Positions 6,149 through 10,483 of a stretch of DNA of 10,483 bases are shown in pieces (position 1 is the first letter of the stretch; the number at the start of each line of letters is the position of its first letter). The translations under genes were made by a program, and so were the position numbers. The stretch is taken from the NCBI RefSeq assembly GCF_020742175.1, contig NZ_DYXM01000099.1, forward strand, positions 1 through 10,483. The letters are read 5' to 3'. Origin of the DNA: Dietzia timorensis. Its GTDB lineage: Bacteria > Actinomycetota > Actinomycetes > Mycobacteriales > Mycobacteriaceae. The notes under the pieces are model-generated. The model worked only from the letters and a program-made list of their open reading frames with translations, had not been told where the DNA came from and ran no database searches.

Positions 6149-7516
6149 ATGCCCCGAATGTTTGGAACGGACGGAGTCCGCGGACTTGCCAATAAGTCGC
6201 TGACCGTGGACCTGGCCCTTTCGCTCGGGGCGGCAGCCGCCTCGGTGCTCGCTTTCGACCCCGCCGCGGACACCGGCCACGAATCGAGCCGGGACCGGCA
6301 GCGCCCGCTCGCCGTGATCGGCCGCGACCCGCGCGTGTCGGGGGAGATGCTCGAATCTGCGCTCGCTGCGGGTCTCGCCTCGCAGGGCGTCGACGTGCTG
6401 CTCGTCGGACAGGTGCCGACGCCGGCGGTCGCGCATCTCACCGGGCACCACCAGGCCGCGTTGGGCGCGATGATCTCGGCGTCCCACAACCCGATGCCCG
6501 ATAACGGCATCAAATTCTTCGCAGCCGGCGGACGCAAGCTGTCCGACGAGCTCGAGGACCGCATCGAGGATGCTCTCGAGTCGCGCATCACCGGACCGAC
6601 GGGCAACCGCGTCGGCCGGATCTCCAGCCTCGACCGAGAGACCGCGCTCGCCCCGTACCTCGAGCACCTGCTCGGCGCGGTCCGCCACCCACTGGCCGGA
6701 CTCAAGGTCGTCGTCGACTGCGCTCACGGCGCCGCATTCGAGGCGGCCCCGGGCGCGTACGCGAAGGCCGGCGCCGAGGTCGTGGCGATCAACGCCGATC
6801 CGGACGGCTACAACATCAACGAGGGCGTCGGCTCGACGCACATCGAGGGCCTGCAGCGCGCAGTCGTCGAGCACGGCGCGGCGCTCGGGCTCGCCCACGA
6901 CGGCGACGCCGACCGCTGCCTCGCTGTCGACGCCTCCGGCACCGTCGTCGGGGGCGACGAGATCATGGCGGTCCTCGCGCTCGGGATGTCCGAGGCCGGG
7001 GAACTCAAGGACAACACGCTCGTCGCGACGGTGATGAGTAACCTGGGTCTGCACCTGGGCCTGACCAAGCACGGCATCTCCGTCGTCACAACCAAGGTTG
7101 GTGACAGGTACGTGCTGGAAAAGCTCGCCGAGGGGCAGTACTCGCTGGGCGGGGAGCAGTCGGGGCACCTCGTGTTGCCCGAGCACGCGACGACCGGCGA
7201 CGGCACGCTGACGGGGCTGTTCCTCATGGCGCGGATGGCCGAGACCGGGAAGTCGCTGGCCGAGCTCGCGGCGGTGATGACCGTGATGCCGCAGGTGCTC
7301 ATCAACGTGCAGGTCGCGGACAAGGCGAAGGTATCGGTCTCGGAATCGGTGAAGTCGGCCGTGGAGAAGGAAGAGGCCGCGCTCGGCGAAACCGGGCGCG
7401 TGCTGCTGCGTCCGTCGGGCACCGAGCAGGTCGTCCGCGTGATGGTCGAGGCCGAATCACACGACGTCGCGCGGGAAAGCGCGGAGCGCCTCGCCGAGAT
7501 CGTCGGCGCGGTCTAG
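6149..7516 (+). CDS. glmM: Phosphoglucosamine mutase
   Basis: This cytoplasmic enzyme interconverts glucosamine-6-phosphate and glucosamine-1-phosphate, the second step from fructose-6-phosphate to UDP-GlcNAc for peptidoglycan. The protein has 455 residues, about ten more than usual, with the extra length around residues 36-52 in domain 1. The N-terminus MPRMFGTDGVRGLAN is classic. The phosphoserine loop is ISASHNP (109-115, Ser112 the predicted phosphorylated residue), the metal loop DGDADR (251-256), the sugar-binding loop GEQSGH (335-340), and the phosphate-binding loop RPSGTEQ (421-427), with Gln where many GlmM proteins have Pro. The ATG at 6149 is supported by AGGAGG at 6132-6137; the frame is open to an earlier ATG at 6089, but that would place non-conserved residues before the signature. 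It follows rplM-rpsI as in mycobacteria but is separated by a terminator. Confidence 0.97.
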   Translation: MPRMFGTDGVRGLANKSLTVDLALSLGAAAASVLAFDPAADTGHESSRDRQRPLAVIGRDPRVSGEMLESALAAGLASQGVDVLLVGQVPTPAVAHLTGHHQAALGAMISASHNPMPDNGIKFFAAGGRKLSDELEDRIEDALESRITGPTGNRVGRISSLDRETALAPYLEHLLGAVRHPLAGLKVVVDCAHGAAFEAAPGAYAKAGAEVVAINADPDGYNINEGVGSTHIEGLQRAVVEHGAALGLAHDGDADRCLAVDASGTVVGGDEIMAVLALGMSEAGELKDNTLVATVMSNLGLHLGLTKHGISVVTTKVGDRYVLEKLAEGQYSLGGEQSGHLVLPEHATTGDGTLTGLFLMARMAETGKSLAELAAVMTVMPQVLINVQVADKAKVSVSESVKSAVEKEEAALGETGRVLLRPSGTEQVVRVMVEAESHDVARESAERLAEIVGAV

Positions 7517-7549
7517 CGGGGTCCAGCTCGTTGTAGCTGCGGCGGGCGG

Positions 7550-7573
7550 GCCGCGCTAGCGCTTGAGCGCGGC
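7550..7573. other. Hairpin at the convergent glmM/hydrolase junction
   Basis: An 8-bp stem (7550-7557 with 7566-7573) encloses an 8-base loop that contains a further palindrome AGCGCT; it spans the stop codon of the minus-strand gene and begins 33 bases after the glmM stop. A weaker CAGCT/AGCTG hairpin lies at 7524-7539. Neither has a T-tract, so a role as bidirectional transcription end is only suggested by position. Confidence 0.35.
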
Positions 7574-8437
7574 GCGGGCCATCGTCTGCCACATGGGGAC
7601 TTCCTTCGCCTCCTTGGCGAGGGCGTCCTCCTCTTCCTTCTGGAGGAGCTTGCCGTCCACCAGGGTGGTGCCCGGAACCTCGGCCTCCGGATCGGAGAAC
7701 ACCGCGTACTCGGAGTCCCCGGCGAGCTCGGAGAGCAGGAAACCGGTCGCGAGGCGGCGCACGAGGGTCTGTGTCTTGTGGTCGCCCGAGGCGAGGCCGA
7801 CACCGCGAAGCAGCGGGTTGCTCTCGACGAGACCGCCCTCCTCGGCCTTGACGCGGCGGTGGACGCACTCTCCGTTCCACGTCTGCCCGAGCCACATCGC
7901 CTCGGACGCGTCCTCGCTGTTCTCGGCGCTGATGATGAGCCCCGGCGCCGACACCAGCGAGGCGCGGCCGACGGCGCCCGCGGCAACAGGCTTGGGGAAC
8001 GCGGCCACGACGGCCGAGATGTCGGTGCGGTAGGAGGCGAGGACCGTCGCCGCGCCGGCGCCGAGCCCGTGCCCCATGACGCCGATTCGTCCGGTATCCG
8101 GGCGGAGCTTACCGGAGCCGAGGTCCGCGTTGAACACCGCTTCGATCGAATCCGAGAGCGCGTCGACGTACGACGACTGCTTGGCGAAGAAACCGGAACC
8201 GGAATCGGTAGCAACCACGATGAAACCCCAGGAAGCCAAATGCTTGAGGGTGTCCTGGTAGTGCTTGCTCGACTTGGTCCAGTCGTGAGCGTAGGCGAGC
8301 AGGGGAGCCCGCCGCGCGTCCAGCCGCGGTACGTAGACCTTGCCGGGGACGCCCGCGAAGCCGAGATCGCCGAAGTCGATATCGTACCGGCCACGACGGC
8401 CGAGCGGACCCATGAGTTTCTTCGCCTTCTTAGCCAC
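7556..8437 (-). CDS. Alpha/beta-hydrolase-fold protein lacking the nucleophile Ser
   Basis: A 293-residue protein with the order of an alpha/beta-hydrolase of the dienelactone-hydrolase/chlorophyllase-like group: strand and oxyanion region LLAYAHDWTKSSKHYQDTL (46-64), HLASWGFIVVATDS (66-79), the nucleophile-elbow strand RIGVMGHGLGAGAATVLA (117-134), LIISAENSEDA (167-177) where the acid residue is normally found, and SGDHKTQ (217-223) with a candidate catalytic His220. The elbow reads GHGLG, so Gly124 replaces the expected Ser, which argues against ordinary hydrolase activity. The C-terminal 25 residues are charged and probably helical. There is no signal peptide; the N-terminus is lysine-rich. 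GTG at 8437 fits a leaderless transcript; GTG 8443 and ATG 8413 are alternatives. The position between glmM and glmS on the opposite strand resembles the M. tuberculosis Rv3438 locus, from memory. Confidence 0.85.
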   Translation of the reverse strand: MAKKAKKLMGPLGRRGRYDIDFGDLGFAGVPGKVYVPRLDARRAPLLAYAHDWTKSSKHYQDTLKHLASWGFIVVATDSGSGFFAKQSSYVDALSDSIEAVFNADLGSGKLRPDTGRIGVMGHGLGAGAATVLASYRTDISAVVAAFPKPVAAGAVGRASLVSAPGLIISAENSEDASEAMWLGQTWNGECVHRRVKAEEGGLVESNPLLRGVGLASGDHKTQTLVRRLATGFLLSELAGDSEYAVFSDPEAEVPGTTLVDGKLLQKEEEDALAKEAKEVPMWQTMARAALKR

Positions 8438-8444
8438 GCCCACA

Positions 8445-8450
8445 AGGTTA
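8445..8450 (-). promoter_or_regulatory. Candidate -10 for the leaderless minus-strand gene
   Basis: Read on the minus strand, TAACCT fits TANNNT and ends seven bases before the GTG at 8437, so transcription would begin at or next to the start codon. No Shine-Dalgarno sequence is seen upstream of that GTG, which agrees with leaderless translation. Confidence 0.35.
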
Positions 8451-8522
8451 ACGTCTATCGCCGGTAAACGCCGGACGTGGCGGCCGGAAACGGCAGATAT
8501 TCGCCGATACGCCGCGCTGCAG

Positions 8523-8552
8523 GTGACCCGGTTTGGTGATCGTCTATAGACT
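8523..8552 (+). promoter_or_regulatory. Candidate glmS promoter, near-leaderless
   Basis: GTGACC (8523-8528) and TAGACT (8547-8552), 18 bases apart, or TATAGA (8545-8550) with 16, form a plausible -35/-10 pair. The predicted transcription start falls at about 8557-8561, at or within a few bases of the glmS ATG, and the stretch before the ATG (CTTTCTTCCT) contains no Shine-Dalgarno sequence. The -10 overlaps a perfect palindrome GTCTATAGAC (8542-8551), and the shared motif CGGTTTGGTGA (8529-8539) lies between the two hexamers. Confidence 0.5.
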
Positions 8553-8560
8553 TTCTTCCT

Positions 8561-10417
8561 ATGTGCGGAATTGTTGGATATGTCGGCGGCCGGCCCGCTA
8601 AGGATGTGCTGATAGGCGGGCTCCGCCGCCTGGAATACCGCGGATACGATTCCGCCGGTATCGCGGTGGTGGACGATGAGAATCGACTCCACGTCGAGAA
8701 GAAGGAAGGCAAGCTCGCCAACCTCGAGGGCGCGCTCGCCGAATCCGGCGATGACTTCGCCGGCGGAACCGGAATCGGTCATACCCGGTGGGCGACCCAC
8801 GGCCGCCCGAGCGACCGTAACTCCCACCCGCACGTCGCGGGCCGGATCGCGGTCGTACACAACGGGATCATCGAGAACTTCGCCTCGCTTCGCGCCGAGC
8901 TCGAATCCGACGGGCGCGACTTCAACTCCGACACCGATACCGAGGTCGTCGCCCAGCTCATCGACCGCGAGGTCACCAGCGGCGCGAACGCGGGGGACTT
9001 CGCCGCGTCCTGCCGCGCGGTATTCGCGCGCCTCGAAGGCGCGTTCACGCTCGTCATCGCCGATGCGGAGGCGCCCGGCACGATCGTCGCGGGCCGCCGC
9101 AACACCCCGCTCGTGCTCGGCCGCGGTGACGGGGAGATGTTCGTCGGCTCCGATGTCGCCGCGTTCATCGACTACACCAAGGAAGCCGTCGAGGTCGGGC
9201 AGGACACCTTCGCGGTGATCACCGCCGACGGCTACGAAGTTTTCCCGTTCCTCGAGGGCGGGGCCGCCGAGTCCCGCGAGTTCACGATCGACTGGGATCT
9301 CGATGCCGCCGAGAAGGGCGGCTACGAGTACTTCATGCTCAAGGAGATCGCCGAGCAGCCGGCCGCCGTCGCCGACACGCTCCTCGGCAAGCTCATCGAC
9401 GGGCGCATCGTGCTCGACGAGCAGCGTCTGTCCGACCAGGAGCTGCGCGATATCGACAAGGTCTTCATCGTCGCCTGCGGCTCCGCCTACCACTCCGGGC
9501 TCGTCGCCAAATACGCGATCGAGCACTGGACCCGCATCCCCTGCGAGGTCGAGATCGCCTCGGAGTTCCGCTACCGTGACCCGGTCCTCGACCGCTCCAC
9601 CCTGGTCGTCGCGATCTCGCAGTCGGGCGAGACCGCCGACACGCTCGAGGCCGTGCGGCACGCGAAGTCCCAGAAGGCCCGCGTGCTCGCGGTTTGCAAC
9701 ACCAACGGCGCGCAGATCCCGCGCGAGGCCGACGCCGTGCTCTACACGCACGCCGGACCCGAGATCGGCGTCGCCTCGACGAAGGCCTATCTCGCGCAGA
9801 TCGCCGCGAACTACCTCGTGGGCCTGGCCCTCGCGCAGGCTCGCGGCACGAAGTTCCCGGACGAGGTCTCGGCCGAATTCCGCGCGCTCGAAAAGATGCC
9901 CGAGCTCATCAGCCAGGTCGTCGAGCGCCTCGACCAGGTCCGACAGATCGCCCGCGAACTCGCGGATTCCAAGTCGGTGCTGTTCCTCGGTCGCCACGTC
10001 GGCTACCCGACCGCGCTCGAGGGCGCGCTCAAGCTCAAGGAGCTCGCGTACATGCACGCCGAGGGCTTCCCGGCGGGCGAACTCAAGCACGGCCCGATCG
10101 CCCTCATCGAGGAGGGGCTGCCGGTATTCGTGGTGATGCCCCCGCTGCACGGGCGTTCGCTGCTGCACTCGAAGCTCATCTCGAACATCCAGGAGATCAA
10201 GGCCCGCGGCGCGCGCACCATCATCATCTCCGCCGAGGGGGACGAGGTCGTCAAGCCGTTCGCCGACTACCTCATCGAGATCCCGGAAACGACGACGCTT
10301 CTGCAGCCGCTGTTGTCGACGATCCCGTACCAGGCGTTCGCCGCCGAGGTTGCCGCCGCGCGCGGCTACGACGTCGACAAGCCGCGTAACCTCGCCAAGT
10401 CCGTCACCGTCGAGTAG
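8561..10417 (+). CDS. glmS: Glutamine-fructose-6-phosphate aminotransferase (isomerizing)
   Basis: This enzyme makes glucosamine-6-phosphate from fructose-6-phosphate and glutamine, the first committed step to UDP-GlcNAc; it acts as a cytoplasmic dimer. The 618 residues match the family length. Met1 is followed by Cys2 (MCGIVGYVG), the N-terminal nucleophile of the glutaminase domain after Met removal. Other glutaminase residues are HTRWATHG (74-81), HNGIIEN (100-106) and the Asp cluster in SDTDTE (123-128). The first SIS domain has ACGSAYHSG (305-313) and ISQSGETADT (352-361). The second SIS domain (about 465-600) has EGALKLKELAYMHAE (487-501) and GELKHGP (506-512), where His510 matches the ring-opening histidine of E. 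coli GlmS. The C-terminus is KSVTVE, with Lys613 as the Schiff-base lysine. The product feeds GlmM encoded upstream. No glmS ribozyme-type leader can fit. Confidence 0.98.
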   Translation: MCGIVGYVGGRPAKDVLIGGLRRLEYRGYDSAGIAVVDDENRLHVEKKEGKLANLEGALAESGDDFAGGTGIGHTRWATHGRPSDRNSHPHVAGRIAVVHNGIIENFASLRAELESDGRDFNSDTDTEVVAQLIDREVTSGANAGDFAASCRAVFARLEGAFTLVIADAEAPGTIVAGRRNTPLVLGRGDGEMFVGSDVAAFIDYTKEAVEVGQDTFAVITADGYEVFPFLEGGAAESREFTIDWDLDAAEKGGYEYFMLKEIAEQPAAVADTLLGKLIDGRIVLDEQRLSDQELRDIDKVFIVACGSAYHSGLVAKYAIEHWTRIPCEVEIASEFRYRDPVLDRSTLVVAISQSGETADTLEAVRHAKSQKARVLAVCNTNGAQIPREADAVLYTHAGPEIGVASTKAYLAQIAANYLVGLALAQARGTKFPDEVSAEFRALEKMPELISQVVERLDQVRQIARELADSKSVLFLGRHVGYPTALEGALKLKELAYMHAEGFPAGELKHGPIALIEEGLPVFVVMPPLHGRSLLHSKLISNIQEIKARGARTIIISAEGDEVVKPFADYLIEIPETTTLLQPLLSTIPYQAFAAEVAAARGYDVDKPRNLAKSVTVE

Positions 10418-10464
10418 AACGCACGCCCCCGCAACGTAGGGGAGACGCTAGGAGCGCGAGGACC

Positions 10465-10483
10465 ATGACCCACCGAGACGACT
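10465..10483 (+). CDS. Start of a probable next gene (truncated by window end)
   Basis: An ATG at 10465 opens a frame reading MTHRDD up to the window edge. It is preceded by AGGAG (10450-10454) and GAGGA (10458-10462), a good ribosome-binding context, and lies 47 bases after the glmS stop on the same strand. Six codons do not allow a product to be named. In mycobacteria a bifunctional NAD(P)H-hydrate repair gene is found not far downstream of glmS, so that is one guess. Confidence 0.5.

Noticed and set aside
8438..8560. glmS ribozyme or riboswitch before glmS
   Set aside because: The candidate promoter lies almost on the ATG, so no leader long enough exists, and no ribozyme-like core is visible.
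8438..10168. N-terminal extension of the minus-strand hydrolase frame to 870 codons
   Set aside because: The added part is antisense to glmS and low in complexity. Only the segment from about 8437 downwards has hydrolase-fold sequence.
10418..10464. Terminator after glmS
   Set aside because: Only a 4-bp CCCC/GGGG pairing with no T-tract is present, and a ribosome binding site for the next gene follows, so read-through seems more likely.
1..10483. Mobile elements, tRNA or rRNA genes, CRISPR arrays, phage or defence genes
   Set aside because: Reading through the window shows no transposase, terminal repeats, spaced direct-repeat array, tRNA-like cloverleaf or defence-type domain; composition is uniform throughout.

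Overview
The window is about 10.5 kb of high-GC, densely coding actinobacterial chromosome. Gene order (rplM-rpsI-glmM, then a lone opposite-strand hydrolase-like gene, then glmS) and protein features (acidic N-terminal extension on S9, GTG starts, short or absent leaders) point to the Mycobacteriales/Corynebacteriales. A Dietzia- or Corynebacterium-like genus is my best guess from memory of protein style, not from a search.

Bases 1-4767, all on the plus strand, look like one catabolic operon entered from outside the window. It holds the 3' part of a HAD-family hydrolase, an acyl-CoA dehydrogenase of the ACAD10/ACAD11/FadE2 type, a TetR-family regulator whose GTG start overlaps the preceding stop, a zinc-free MDR-family NADPH:quinone reductase-like enzyme, and an MFS permease of the anion:cation symporter type. 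HAD hydrolase next to this kind of dehydrogenase reproduces, as separate genes, two of the three parts of animal ACAD10. The APH-like kinase would be expected just upstream. A pathway importing and degrading an organic or 4-hydroxy acid under TetR control is a reasonable inference, but the substrate cannot be read from the sequence.

Bases 4742-5960 form the ribosomal unit: a promoter inside the 3' end of the permease gene, a leader of about 150 nt with small hairpins, rplM, the overlapping rpsI, and a strong hairpin terminator. Bases 6061-7516 hold glmM with its own candidate promoter and a well-placed ribosome binding site. A gene for an alpha/beta-hydrolase-fold protein without the usual nucleophile serine lies on the minus strand at 7556-8437, convergent with glmM and divergent from glmS (8561-10417). 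Both divergent genes look leaderless or nearly so. GlmS makes glucosamine-6-phosphate and GlmM isomerises it to glucosamine-1-phosphate, so the right half supplies UDP-GlcNAc for cell-wall synthesis. The window ends a few codons into a probable further plus-strand gene.

No mobile element, tRNA, rRNA or CRISPR array is visible, and no gene-free stretch exceeds 300 bases. I see no clearly new multi-gene system. The most interesting items are the split ACAD10-like operon, the serine-less hydrolase between glmM and glmS, and an 11-base motif shared by the rplM and glmS promoter regions.
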